This document shows, one piece after another, positions 16,291-24,105 of a DNA stretch of 64,000 nt. Source of the stretch: JALYUS01 sp038231255. Its GTDB lineage: Bacteria > Chloroflexota > Chloroflexia > Thermomicrobiales > JALYUS01. Position numbers and translations under genes: made by a program. Below the pieces are notes generated by a model, which did no database searches, was not told the DNA's origin, and saw only the letters and a list, made by a program, of their open reading frames with translations. Every line of letters begins with the position of its first letter. The stretch's first letter is position 1. The stretch covers positions 1-64,000 of the forward strand of contig JBBRLR010000018.1 in assembly GCA_038231255.1 (NCBI GenBank), read 5' to 3'.

Positions 16291-17147
16291 TATTGGCTTC
16301 GGTAGAATCGCCGCGCGTTTCCGGCCCAGAGTTTGCGCTTCGCCGCGTCCGAAAGGTGGACGGTGAGGGTATCCAGCGTTTCGGCCCAGCGGCGGTATGG
16401 CGCGGCGTTGAGGACGACGGGCCAATCCCCGCCGTACAGCACGCGATCTTCGCCGAAGACTGCCAAGACATGCGCGACGTACGGCGCGAGGTCGTCTGGC
16501 GTCCAGTTGGCGGGGTCGGCCTCCGTCACCATGCCGCTGATCTTGCAGCAGACATTCGGGAGCGCGGCCAGTTCGGCCATCCGCGCGCGCCACGGGTCCA
16601 GGAGATGCCCCGCAATGTCCGGCTTGGCGATGTGATCGAGGACGAACCGGGTCTCGGGGCACTGGTGCACCAGTTCGATGGCGCTCCGCAGCTGCGAATG
16701 GTGGATGCACAGATCGCACGACAGGCCGAACTCCGGCAGCATCCGCACGGCGCGGACGAAATCAGGGCGGCTGGCGAAGTCGGGATCCGCTTCCCCCTGC
16801 GTCACCCGCCGTACGCCCCTGATGAGCGGCGAGATGTTGACCAGCGCGTCGAGATACGACCGGCATGCCTCACCATCTTCGAGCGGCGCCCAGGCGACAA
16901 TCGCCTTGAGCAGATCATCGTCCGCCGCCCGATCCGCCGCCCAGCGCGCTTCGAGCAGCCCGTACGCGGGCGTCACTTCGACCTGCACGTAGACCATCGC
17001 CTCGATGGGCAGGCCCACTGTTTGCTCTCGATAGTCCGCGAGGCCGAAGGCCCGGTTCAGCTTCTTGTTCCCGTCCAACCACGGCATGCGGAACATCGTC
17101 GGGTCCCAGAGATGAACATGCGCGTCAACGATCGGCCCATCTGGCAT
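16290..17147 (-). CDS. Amidohydrolase (metal-dependent hydrolase, Amidohydro_2 type)
   Basis: 285 aa TIM-barrel hydrolase of the L-fuconolactonase / 2-pyrone-4,6-dicarboxylate lactonase group. Visible motifs are IVDAHVHLWDP near residue 6 (the HxH strand-1 ligands), a conserved CIHHSQLRS, VLDHIAKPD with the strand-6 His, and YGGDWPV near the C-terminus with the catalytic Asp. These enzymes open lactones or act on small cyclic acids in sugar or aromatic breakdown. It stands alone on the minus strand, bounded by repeat elements on both sides. Substrate unknown. Confidence 0.88.
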   Translation of the reverse strand: MPDGPIVDAHVHLWDPTMFRMPWLDGNKKLNRAFGLADYREQTVGLPIEAMVYVQVEVTPAYGLLEARWAADRAADDDLLKAIVAWAPLEDGEACRSYLDALVNISPLIRGVRRVTQGEADPDFASRPDFVRAVRMLPEFGLSCDLCIHHSQLRSAIELVHQCPETRFVLDHIAKPDIAGHLLDPWRARMAELAALPNVCCKISGMVTEADPANWTPDDLAPYVAHVLAVFGEDRVLYGGDWPVVLNAAPYRRWAETLDTLTVHLSDAAKRKLWAGNARRFYRSQ

Positions 17148-17154
17148 GATTTAC

Positions 17155-17300
17155 CTACCCCTGCCCCCCCTAAAAGGGCCCCCCCTAAAAGGAGGGCTTG
17201 ACGTATCGCCCTACTGAGGCGGCCCCGTAACACCTCAATGTTTCAAAGGTTCACTCCCCTTCCCCGTTGGGAAGGGGTTGGGGGTTAGGGCCTATCCTTC
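17155..17300. repeat. Class D repeat cluster (CCCCTAAAAGGG / CCCCTTCCCC...GGGAAGGGG)
   Basis: C- and G-runs in inverted pairs fill the whole gap between the amidohydrolase and cobO genes. CCCTAAAAGGGCC is followed by CCCCCTAAAAGGAGGG at 17168-17196, and CCCCTTCCCC at 17256-17265 pairs with GGGAAGGGG at 17269-17277. A GGGGGTTAGGG follows. No coding potential is seen. It resembles the repeat at 6074-6147 in its wording. Confidence 0.65.
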
Positions 17301-17311
17301 CCCACCCAGCC

Positions 17312-17947
17312 TCAGAAATCAATCCCTTTTTGTGCGGTCATCCCTTGTAGGCGGTAGGGGTGCTTGATTTCTCGCATCTCGGTGACGAGGTCGGCGTATT
17401 CCACGAGGGCATCCGGCGCGTCCCGCCCGGTGATGATGACATGCTGCTTCGGCGGGCGTGCCCGGAGCGCCTCCAGCACCGTCTCGACTGGCAGCCAGCC
17501 GTAAATCAAGGGATAGGTCAGTTCGTCGAGGATGACGATGTCGTAGGACGGATCGCGCAACGTCTCCGCGCACCGCGCCCAGCCCGCTGCCGCGAGGGCA
17601 CGGTCTTTCTCGATATTGTCCGATTCCCACGTAAAGCCGTCGCCGAGCGGGACGATCTCGACGCCAATCCGCTGTGCCGCCTGCACCTCGCCCCACTTGC
17701 CGCTGCTCGCCTTGATGAACTGGAACATCACGGCGCGCATCTCCCGTCCCCACGCCCGGAATAGGACACCCAAAGCGGCGGTCGTCTTCCCCTTGCCGTC
17801 GCCGGTGTTGACGATCACGAGACCGCGCTTCGGCGTCCGCTTCGCCTGCCGATCCGCCGCCAGCGCCGCACGTTTCTCCTCCCGCGTCCGCAACATCTCC
17901 GCATCCGTCATCCCCGGTTGCGCTTCGCGATCCTGCTTCCCGCTCAC
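17312..17947 (-). CDS. cobO: Cob(I)yrinic acid a,c-diamide adenosyltransferase (CobO/BtuR family)
   Basis: About 211 aa. It transfers the adenosyl group of ATP to Co(I) corrinoids to make adenosylcobalamin precursors in the cytoplasm. The P-loop TGDGKGKTTAALG near residues 48-60, the VMFQFIKASSGKWGE segment and LDELTYPLIYGW are intact family features. The GTG at 17947 forms a GTGA overlap with the stop of the upstream gene and is preferred over a TTG at 17956. No other cobalamin synthesis gene and no cobalamin riboswitch are seen nearby, so a salvage role is likely. Confidence 0.93.
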   Translation of the reverse strand: MSGKQDREAQPGMTDAEMLRTREEKRAALAADRQAKRTPKRGLVIVNTGDGKGKTTAALGVLFRAWGREMRAVMFQFIKASSGKWGEVQAAQRIGVEIVPLGDGFTWESDNIEKDRALAAAGWARCAETLRDPSYDIVILDELTYPLIYGWLPVETVLEALRARPPKQHVIITGRDAPDALVEYADLVTEMREIKHPYRLQGMTAQKGIDF

Positions 17948-18267
17948 TTGTGCCAATACGCTTCTTCGTCATCCGGTGGGTAGGTCGTCTCGCCGCGTCT
18001 GACGATAGTGGTACCGTTGGACCAGCCCTGGGTTTCCGCGCGGAAGGTGACGATGCTCTCGCCTTTTGCATGGGCGTCGAATGCCGCTTTGTCCACGTAA
18101 ACTTCGTAGTAATAGAGGCGGTTGGGGTCGGTCTCGTCGGTGATCACGTCGAAGCGGATCGTGCCGGGTTCGTTCTGACGCGCGCGGCGGGCATGTTCAC
18201 CGGCCGCCGTCACGAAGGCATCGCGGTGCTCCGGCTTGACATCAACCTGGACGAGCAGCACGTACAT
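17944..18267 (-). CDS. Antibiotic biosynthesis monooxygenase (ABM)-type small protein
   Basis: 107 aa single ABM ferredoxin-like domain: MYVLLVQVDVKPEHRDAF, then ARRARQNEPGTIRFDV and the LYYYEVYVDKAAFDAH block, all typical of YgiN-like putative quinol monooxygenases. Such proteins act as dimers on quinone-like substrates without cofactors. The C-terminal 20 residues are polar and probably flexible. Its stop overlaps the cobO start (GTGA), so the two are co-translated. The functional link with cobalamin is unclear. Confidence 0.85.
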   Translation of the reverse strand: MYVLLVQVDVKPEHRDAFVTAAGEHARRARQNEPGTIRFDVITDETDPNRLYYYEVYVDKAAFDAHAKGESIVTFRAETQGWSNGTTIVRRGETTYPPDDEEAYWHK

Positions 18268-18381
18268 GCGCGTTTCCCCCTCCTAATTCCTGCGTTACAG
18301 CGGACCGTTCCTTTCGCGATGATACCACGATGGATTGACGAACACCGCCGCCGCGCAGTACAGTTCCCACCAATTGAACGG

Positions 18382-18468
18382 CACTGGGGGAGCGCTGGCG
18401 CGCTGAGAGTGTGGGGAGACCCACAGACCCTTCGCACCTGATCCGGTTCGCACCGGCGTAGGGAAGTG
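18382..18468 (+). promoter_or_regulatory. TPP riboswitch (THI element)
   Basis: The conserved core is clear: GCGCGCTGAGAGTGTGGGG (pyrimidine-sensing arm with CTGAGA), GACCCTTCGCACCTGATC (ACCTGATC) and CCGGCGTAGGGAAGTGG (CGTAGGGAA, pyrophosphate arm). CACT at 18382-18385 pairs with AGTG at 18465-18468 to close P1. It lies 55 bp before the first gene of the AIRS-like/thiE/thiD operon and should repress it when thiamine pyrophosphate is abundant. A GGAGG site at 18511-18515 is close enough for translational control by sequestration. Confidence 0.95.
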
Positions 18469-18523
18469 GCAGACGGACGATCCGCCATCGCGCCTCCCCC
18501 GCCCACGGTTTGGAGGACGCACA

Positions 18524-19591
18524 ATGACGGCCACACTGCCCGACATCGGCAAAATCTCCCCCGAAGTCTTCCAGCACCTCATCTTGCCGCACCTGGGCGC
18601 GCGGGATAGTCGCGTCCTCGTCCCGCCGCAGAATGGCGTGGATGTCGGCGTCATTTCCATCGGCGGCGGGCAGGTGATGGCGGTGACGACCGATCCCGTC
18701 TTCATCGTCCCGGCGTACGGCTGGGAGCGGGCGGCGTGGTTCGCGCTCCATATCCTCGCCTCGGACGCCGCGACCTCCGGCCTCAAACCGACCTACCTGA
18801 CGATTGATCTCAACCTGCCACTCGCCATCGAGATGGACGGCCTGAACGCGATTTGGACGACGATCCACCGCGAGTGCGAACGCCTCGGCATCGCCATCGT
18901 CGCGGGACACACGGCGCGCTACGACGGCTGCGACTTCCCGATGGTCGGCGGCGCGACGGTGATGAGCGTCGGGCCGGAGGATTCCTATGTCGTGCCGACG
19001 ATGGCGCAGGTCGGCGACGCGGTGATCGTCACCAAGGGCGCGGCAATCGAGGCGACGGGGCTCTTTGGCGTCTCCTTCCCCGCGCTCGTCGAGGAGAAAT
19101 GCGGCAAGGAGATGGCCGAGGGAGCCGCAAACCTTTTCTGGCAGATGTCCGTCGTCGAGGACGCGATGACCGCCGTCGGCGTCGGTGTGCGGCACAACGG
19201 CGTGACGGCGATGCACGACGCGACTGAGTGCGGCGTCTGGGGCGGGCTGTACGAGATCGCGCAGGCGGCGAATGTCGGCATGCACATTGACCGCGCGGCG
19301 ATCCCCGTCGCGGACGCCGCCCGCGCCGTCTGCGAGGCCTTCGCGATGGACCCGTACGCGGCGATCAGCGAGGGGACGCTGCTGCTTACCTGCCGCCCGG
19401 AAAAGGCGGACGCCGTCGTGCGTGCGCTGGCGGCGAAGGGGATCGTCGGCAGCGTCGTCGGCGAAACGTTGCCCGCCGAGCGGGGCATAACGGTCACGGA
19501 GGGCGGCGCGGATCGCCCGCTCGTCCACCCGCGCGTGGACCCGTTCTGGAATGCCTTCGGGCGAGCGATGGCCCAGGTGACGGGCCAATGA
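18524..19591 (+). CDS. AIR synthase-related (PurM/HypE/ThiL superfamily) protein in the thiamine operon
   Basis: 355 aa with the two-domain AIRS fold: an N-terminal ATP-binding half (TTDPVFIVPAYGWERAAW, HILASDAATSGLKP) and a C-terminal half (VGDAVIVTKGAAIEATG, TAMHDATECGVWGGLYEI). It resembles HypE but lacks the C-terminal PRIC cysteine tail, and it lacks the usual ThiL N-terminus. Being first in a TPP-riboswitch operon with thiE and thiD, it is a good candidate for thiamine-phosphate kinase, a step catalysed elsewhere by the related ThiL. This assignment is inference. The ATG has a TTGGAGGA site; the 3' end overlaps thiE by 4 bp. Confidence 0.85.
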   Translation: MTATLPDIGKISPEVFQHLILPHLGARDSRVLVPPQNGVDVGVISIGGGQVMAVTTDPVFIVPAYGWERAAWFALHILASDAATSGLKPTYLTIDLNLPLAIEMDGLNAIWTTIHRECERLGIAIVAGHTARYDGCDFPMVGGATVMSVGPEDSYVVPTMAQVGDAVIVTKGAAIEATGLFGVSFPALVEEKCGKEMAEGAANLFWQMSVVEDAMTAVGVGVRHNGVTAMHDATECGVWGGLYEIAQAANVGMHIDRAAIPVADAARAVCEAFAMDPYAAISEGTLLLTCRPEKADAVVRALAAKGIVGSVVGETLPAERGITVTEGGADRPLVHPRVDPFWNAFGRAMAQVTGQ

Positions 19592-20253
19592 GTGGGCGTC
19601 TCGATCTTTCCGTCTACGTCATCCTCGACCGCGACTTCACGGCGGGCCGTGCGCTGGCGGAAGTCACGACGGCGGCGATCCGGGGCGGCGCGACGGCGCT
19701 GCAACTGCGCGACAAATCGAGCGACCTCCACCGCTTCTACGCGGACGCGACCGAGTTATTGGCAATCGCGCGGGCGGCGGGCGTGCCGCTGATCATCAAT
19801 GACCGCGCGGACCTCGCCCTCGCCGTGGGTGCGGACGGCGTCCATGTCGGCGAGGACGATCTGCCGGTCGAGGCGACGCGGCGGCTCGTCGGGCCGGATC
19901 GGTTTGTCGGCGCGTCGGCGGGCAGCGTCGCGGCGGCGCGGGCGGCGATCGCGGCGGGCGCGGATCACCTCGGCGTTGGCCCTGTCTACGAGGCGCGTGC
20001 AACAAAGACCGATGCTGGCCCGCCCGTCGGCCTGACGCTCGTGCGCGACATCGCCGCCTTCAGCTCGCTCCCCATCGTCGGCATCGGCGGCATCACCGCC
20101 GAAAACGCGGGCGCGGTGATCGCCGTCGGCGCGGCAGGCGTCGCCGTCATCTCCGCCGTCGGCCTCGCCCCCGATGTCGAGGCAGCGACACGATCACTCG
20201 CACAATCCGTAGGGGCGATGCTCGAATCGCCCTCCCTCGGCGGTCGACAATGA
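19588..20253 (+). CDS. thiE: Thiamine-phosphate synthase
   Basis: 221 aa TIM barrel that joins HMP-pyrophosphate and thiazole phosphate to make thiamine monophosphate. Family motifs are visible in order: LYVILDR-like VYVILDRDF, GGATALQLRDKS, LIINDRADLALAVGADGVHVGEDDLP, VGASAGS, GVGPVYEARATKTDAG and VGIGGITAENAG. It overlaps both neighbours by ATGA, so the AIRS-like protein, ThiE and ThiD are translationally coupled under the upstream TPP riboswitch. No thiC, thiG or thiS lies in the window. Confidence 0.95.
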   Translation: MSGRLDLSVYVILDRDFTAGRALAEVTTAAIRGGATALQLRDKSSDLHRFYADATELLAIARAAGVPLIINDRADLALAVGADGVHVGEDDLPVEATRRLVGPDRFVGASAGSVAAARAAIAAGADHLGVGPVYEARATKTDAGPPVGLTLVRDIAAFSSLPIVGIGGITAENAGAVIAVGAAGVAVISAVGLAPDVEAATRSLAQSVGAMLESPSLGGRQ

Positions 20254-21056
20254 TGAGCACGCAATCTTCAGTCCTCGCGCGAGCGCTCACCATCGCCGGG
20301 TCCGATTCGGGCGGCGGCGCGGGGATACAGGCAGACTTAAAGACATTCTCCGCCTTCGGCGTCTACGGCATGAGCGTCCTGACGGCGGTCACGGCGCAGA
20401 ACACTGTCGGCGTGCAGGGCGTCGAGACGCTGACGCCCGCCTTTATCCGCGCGCAGTTCGAGAGCGTCGTCAGCGACATCGGCGTGGACGCGCTCAAGAC
20501 CGGGATGCTCGGCACCGCCGACGTCGTCGCGGCGGTCGCGGCGATGATCGCCGAGTCGCGGTTGACGAATCTCGTCGTGGACCCGGTGATGGTGGCGAAA
20601 AGCGGCGATCATCTGCTGGCGGAAGACGCGGTGAGCGCGCTGAAGACGCGCCTCCTGCCCCTCGCGCTCGTCATCACGCCGAATGTGCCGGAGGCGGAAA
20701 CGCTCGTCGGCGGGCCGATCCGCACCCACGACGACATGCGAGCGGCGGCGAAGCGACTGCATGCGCTCGGCCCGCGCTGGGTCGTTGTCAAGGGCGGTCA
20801 CATGGGCGGCGCAATCGTCACCGACCTGCTCTACGACGGTACATCCTTCCAGTTGCTCGACACGCCGCGCATCGACACGCCGCACACGCACGGCACGGGT
20901 TGCACCTTCTCCGCCGCGATGGCCGCCTGCATCGCCAAAGGCCAATCGGCACCCGACGCCTTCGTGGCCGCGAAACGATACACCTACGCCGCCATCGCCG
21001 CCGCCCCCGGTCTCGGCCACGGCCACGGCCCCCTGAACCACTCGGTGAAACCCTGA
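20250..21056 (+). CDS. thiD: Hydroxymethylpyrimidine (phosphate) kinase
   Basis: 268 aa ribokinase-like enzyme that phosphorylates HMP and HMP-P for thiamine synthesis. Motifs: TIAGSDSGGGAGIQADLKTF at the N-terminus (substrate loop), VVDPVMVAKSGDHLL, LVITPNVPEAETLVGG and the anion hole THGTGCTFSAA near residue 212. The ATG at 20250 overlaps the thiE stop (ATGA); a second ATG three bases later is also possible. It ends the riboswitch-controlled operon. The 271 bp that follow to 21327 hold no convincing gene apart from a 24-codon frame at 21075. Confidence 0.95.
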   Translation: MMSTQSSVLARALTIAGSDSGGGAGIQADLKTFSAFGVYGMSVLTAVTAQNTVGVQGVETLTPAFIRAQFESVVSDIGVDALKTGMLGTADVVAAVAAMIAESRLTNLVVDPVMVAKSGDHLLAEDAVSALKTRLLPLALVITPNVPEAETLVGGPIRTHDDMRAAAKRLHALGPRWVVVKGGHMGGAIVTDLLYDGTSFQLLDTPRIDTPHTHGTGCTFSAAMAACIAKGQSAPDAFVAAKRYTYAAIAAAPGLGHGHGPLNHSVKP

Positions 21057-21327
21057 AACCGGGAGAACTGCGAGATGACCGAGACGTTTACGGAGACGAT
21101 GCCTGTTCCCTCGACGCATTGCCACCATCCGAGCGCCTCGGTTTGAGACCACTCTCCTCGCGCACCATCGCCACGAACGCTACTACGCCGAAGCGAATTT
21201 CCGAACAGCATCGTCCTATGCCTCAGCGCGACCCTCGCGAATCAATTCCGCCGTGGTGACACCGAGGGGTTGCTGCCGCTCACGACGGGCAAGCATCCGC
21301 TCCATCATCGTAGGCGCGACGTGCGTT

Positions 21328-22269
21328 CTAGGTGAACTGCGGTATCACCGCGTCCATGAAGAGCCGGATGCCGTCGGTCTGCGGGAAGTCGGCGAAGCGG
21401 AGTTGCATGTGCGAAACGCCGAGCGCCGCCCATTGCCGAATCTGCTCCGCGACCTGATCCGGCGTGCCGATCAGCGAACTCTCCGAGGCGGTGTAGAAGC
21501 GGCTCTCCTTCGCCATCCGTTCCGCCGCGTCCTGCGTCGGCGCGATGGCGACGCACTCGCACTGCCACGTCTTCTTAATCGTGGCGAAATCCCGCCCGAT
21601 CGCCTCGCAGTGGTCGCGCAGCACATCGAGTTTGTGCGCGTACGTCTCGCGCGCGCCGCCACCGTTCCACCAGTCGGCGTGCTTGGCGACGACGCGGAGC
21701 GTCAACTGCTCGCCGCTGCCGCCGATCATGATCGGCGGCAATGGGTCCGGCTTCGGGTTCAGATGGGCGTCTTGGACACGGTAGTACTTCCCCTCGTAGG
21801 TCACGTTGTCGGCGGTCCAGAGCCGCTTGGCGATCTCGACGGTCTCCTCCAACTGCGCGATCCGCACGGCGGGCCGGGGAAACTCCCAGTTGTACGCCCG
21901 GTACTCATCTTCCTTCCAGCCCGCACCGATGCCGAAGATCACCTTGCCGGGGATATAGGCACAGAGATTGGCGACCATCTTCGCCAGCAGCGCCGGGTTC
22001 CGGTACGATTGACACAGGACGACCGTGCCCCACGGCAGGGTCGGGTAGCGGGAAGCGAGGAAGGTGAGCGTCGTCCAGCACTCTGTGACGGGCGTCTCGA
22101 CCGCCTGCCAGCGCGCCCACGGCAGCACATGGTCCGTCACCCACGCGGCGGCGAACTTGTCGGCGATTAGATCGAGCGTTTCCAGCGTCTGCCGAGTCAT
22201 CGTTGCGTTGTCGCTCCCGTCCGCAGGGAACTCCGGCACCTTCCAACCAAACTCCACCCGTTCTGCCAT
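21328..22269 (-). CDS. LLM-class F420-dependent oxidoreductase
   Basis: 313 aa luciferase-like TIM barrel. Family hallmarks: FGWKVPEFPADG at the N-terminus, AAWVTDHVLPW, LTFLASRYPTLPWGTVVLC, VIFGIGAGWKEDEYRAYN, LPPIMIGGSGEQLTL and GTPDQVAEQIRQWAALGV. Such enzymes use F420 or FMN to oxidise or reduce small molecules; F420 is favoured by sequence type. The start at 22269 (MAERVEF) is chosen because GGAAGG precedes it. The longer reading from 22371 would use codons that belong to the class A repeat. It is divergent from the enolase-superfamily gene. Confidence 0.9.
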   Translation of the reverse strand: MAERVEFGWKVPEFPADGSDNATMTRQTLETLDLIADKFAAAWVTDHVLPWARWQAVETPVTECWTTLTFLASRYPTLPWGTVVLCQSYRNPALLAKMVANLCAYIPGKVIFGIGAGWKEDEYRAYNWEFPRPAVRIAQLEETVEIAKRLWTADNVTYEGKYYRVQDAHLNPKPDPLPPIMIGGSGEQLTLRVVAKHADWWNGGGARETYAHKLDVLRDHCEAIGRDFATIKKTWQCECVAIAPTQDAAERMAKESRFYTASESSLIGTPDQVAEQIRQWAALGVSHMQLRFADFPQTDGIRLFMDAVIPQFT

Positions 22270-22291
22270 CCGAACCACCTTCCGTTGAAAT

Positions 22292-22468
22292 CGCTTGAAC
22301 CGCAAAGGCGCAAAGGACGCGAAGAACGCAAAGAGGAGAATGAAAATGAAAGAACGTTGAGCGTCCGGCACGCATCATACCGCGTACCCCCTCTTCACGC
22401 GGTTCCCGTGCTATTCTCTTTTTCTTCTTTGCGTCCTTTGCGCTCTTTGCGCCTTTGCGGTTCAAGCG
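22292..22468. repeat. Class A inverted repeat (9-bp word GCAAAGGNC)
   Basis: Left arm 22292-22342 begins CGCTTGAACCGCAAAGGCGC and continues in 9-bp steps (GCAAAGGAC, GCGAAGAAC, GCAAAGAGG). The right arm 22413-22468 is its reverse complement with one additional unit, ending GCGGTTCAAGCG. About 70 bp separate the arms. It fills the space between the divergent LLM and enolase-superfamily genes, where a plain terminator is not expected. Arms differ by unit number, implying slippage or recombination within the element. Confidence 0.9.
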
Positions 22469-22500
22469 GTTTCGTCCGGCTTCACGAAAGGAATGGGCGG

Positions 22501-23679
22501 GTGAAGATTACGAATGTCACGCCGTGGATCATCAATGGGCCGGCCGAGAATGCGGGCGTCGCGATACCGGACGACCGACCGACGACGCGGCAGTACGTCT
22601 TCGTGCAGGTGGAGACGGACGCAGGGCTGACGGGCTGGGGCGAGATCACGACTTATCCCGGCCCGGTGGCGAATCCGGCGATCTGCGGCATGCTGCGCGA
22701 AGTGAGGCCGTTGCTCGTCGGGCAGGAGGCGAACCGGATCGAGGCCGTCTGGCAGCGCATCTTCCAAGCCTTCACCTACGTCGGCTCGCGCGGCGCGACG
22801 ACGGCGATGATCAGCGCGATTGACATCGCCCTCTGGGACATCAAGGGGCAGGCGCTCGGTGTGCCGATCTACGAATTGCTCGGCGGCGCGGTGCGCGAAA
22901 CAATCCCGCTCTACACGCACTACGGCTATTCGACGAGTATTGACGAAGTTGTGCAGGGCGCGCTGACCGAGGTGCGCGCGGGCGTCCGGGCGATCAAGAC
23001 GGACCCATTCTTCGCGGAGCACTTGCCGAAGAGCATTGCCTACACTGACGGTCAGATCAGCGCAGCTGGGGAGCAGGCGGGCGTGGAGATGATCGCCGCC
23101 GTGCGCGAAGCGGTCGGGCCGGAGATCGAACTCCTGATTGATGTGCACGCGATGTACAACGTGCCGACCGCCGTCCGGCTCGCGCACCGGCTCGCGCCGT
23201 ACGACATCACCTGGTTCGAGGAACCCGTGCCGACGCACAGCTACGCCGCGCTCGCCCAGGTGCGCAGCCAGGTGCCGACACGCATCTGTGTCGGGGAGCG
23301 ACTGTATACCCGCTTCGAGTTCGCGCCCCTGTTCGAGCAGCGGCTGAGCGATTTCGTGATGCCGGACGTCACCTGGTCGGGCGGGATCTCCGAGCTGAAG
23401 AAGATCGCCACGATGGCGGAGGCGTACTACATCCCGGTCTCGCCGCATGACGCGAGCGGCCCAGTGAATATCCTCGCCGGGGCGCACGTCATGATGACCG
23501 TGCCGAACTTCTACAAACTCGAAGCGCGCCGCGCCGATATGGCCTTCTACAATGCCTTCATTGACGAACCGCTTGTCGTCCAAAACGGCGATCTCTACGT
23601 CCCGAACCGCCCCGGCCTCGGGTTGACGATGAACATGGATTATTTCCGCGCAAATGCCGCGCCGGGATGGGGCGGGTAA
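22501..23679 (+). CDS. Mandelate racemase/muconate lactonizing enzyme (enolase superfamily)
   Basis: 392 aa. N-terminal capping domain (GLTGWGEITTYPGP) and a C-terminal (beta/alpha)7 barrel with the metal ligands in ELLIDVHAMYN, WFEEPVP and CVGERLY, and the catalytic region PVSPHDASGPV with the acid/base His. This fits a sugar-acid dehydratase of the mannonate/galactonate dehydratase type, which removes water from an aldonate. The GTG at 22501 is preceded by AAAGGAA and begins at the first strand of the fold; a longer frame would read through the class A repeat. The exact acid is unknown. Confidence 0.9.
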   Translation: MKITNVTPWIINGPAENAGVAIPDDRPTTRQYVFVQVETDAGLTGWGEITTYPGPVANPAICGMLREVRPLLVGQEANRIEAVWQRIFQAFTYVGSRGATTAMISAIDIALWDIKGQALGVPIYELLGGAVRETIPLYTHYGYSTSIDEVVQGALTEVRAGVRAIKTDPFFAEHLPKSIAYTDGQISAAGEQAGVEMIAAVREAVGPEIELLIDVHAMYNVPTAVRLAHRLAPYDITWFEEPVPTHSYAALAQVRSQVPTRICVGERLYTRFEFAPLFEQRLSDFVMPDVTWSGGISELKKIATMAEAYYIPVSPHDASGPVNILAGAHVMMTVPNFYKLEARRADMAFYNAFIDEPLVVQNGDLYVPNRPGLGLTMNMDYFRANAAPGWGG

Positions 23680-23782
23680 CGCCCCCTCGTGGCGACCTCC
23701 TTGCATATCCCCATGCAGGAGTGGCGTTCGTCCGACTGACAAACGCCGCTAATGATCCGATGCAGCACGGAGGAACGCCAGC

Positions 23783-24022
23783 ATGGAACAAGAGATCGAA
23801 GGCGTGCGGATACCGCTCGACCCCGGAGCGGAAGGCAGCGAGAACCCGGAAGCGCCGGGCGAACCCGACCGCGCTCGGCAGGCCCCATCGTCGCCCGTGC
23901 CCGGCACCGGCTACGAGCGGAAACAGGAACACAAGCGCGAGCACGACGCGGAAGGCAATAGCGAAGACAGCCCCCGTCACTCGAACGAGTCCATTGATCG
24001 CGGGAGTAACCCGAGGCAGTGA
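23783..24022 (+). CDS. Small charged, probably disordered protein
   Basis: 79 aa from an ATG at 23783 preceded by CGGAGGAACG. Almost the whole chain is polar (Glu, Asp, Arg, Gly, Pro, Ser), for example YERKQEHKREHDAEGN, with no hydrophobic core, signal peptide or cysteine. This composition suggests an intrinsically disordered protein, perhaps stress-related. No family recognised. Its last codons run into a class B repeat at 24016. The good ribosome-binding site is the main support for it being a gene. Confidence 0.5.
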   Translation: MEQEIEGVRIPLDPGAEGSENPEAPGEPDRARQAPSSPVPGTGYERKQEHKREHDAEGNSEDSPRHSNESIDRGSNPRQ

Positions 24023-24105
24023 GCAGTGGGCAGTAGGTAGTAGACAGTGGACAGGACAAAACCCGCCCACTCTGCCCACTGCCCACTATTCACCGCTCAC
24101 TCGCT
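24016..24105. repeat. Class B inverted repeat (7-bp word GCAGTGG)
   Basis: Left arm from 24016 reads GCAGTGAGCAGTGGGCAGTA and continues in heptamer steps. The right arm from 24065 (GCCCACTCTGCCCACTGCCC) is its imperfect reverse complement. It lies between two convergent genes. The left arm contains the TGA of the small charged protein (24020-24022) and the right arm contains the TAG of the NHL propeller gene (24086-24088), so this element supplies both stop codons. Confidence 0.85.

Noticed and set aside
18242..19588. Long minus-strand frame opposite the AIRS-like gene
   Set aside because: Arg/His-rich translation typical of antisense GC-rich DNA. The plus strand has a riboswitch, a ribosome-binding site and family motifs.
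18524..19591. Hydrogenase maturation factor HypE
   Set aside because: No other hyp genes or hydrogenase genes, no C-terminal Cys tail, and the gene is in a thiamine riboswitch operon.
22270..22371. N-terminal extension of the LLM oxidoreductase
   Set aside because: The extra residues are encoded by the class A repeat arm. A good ribosome-binding site precedes the ATG at 22269.
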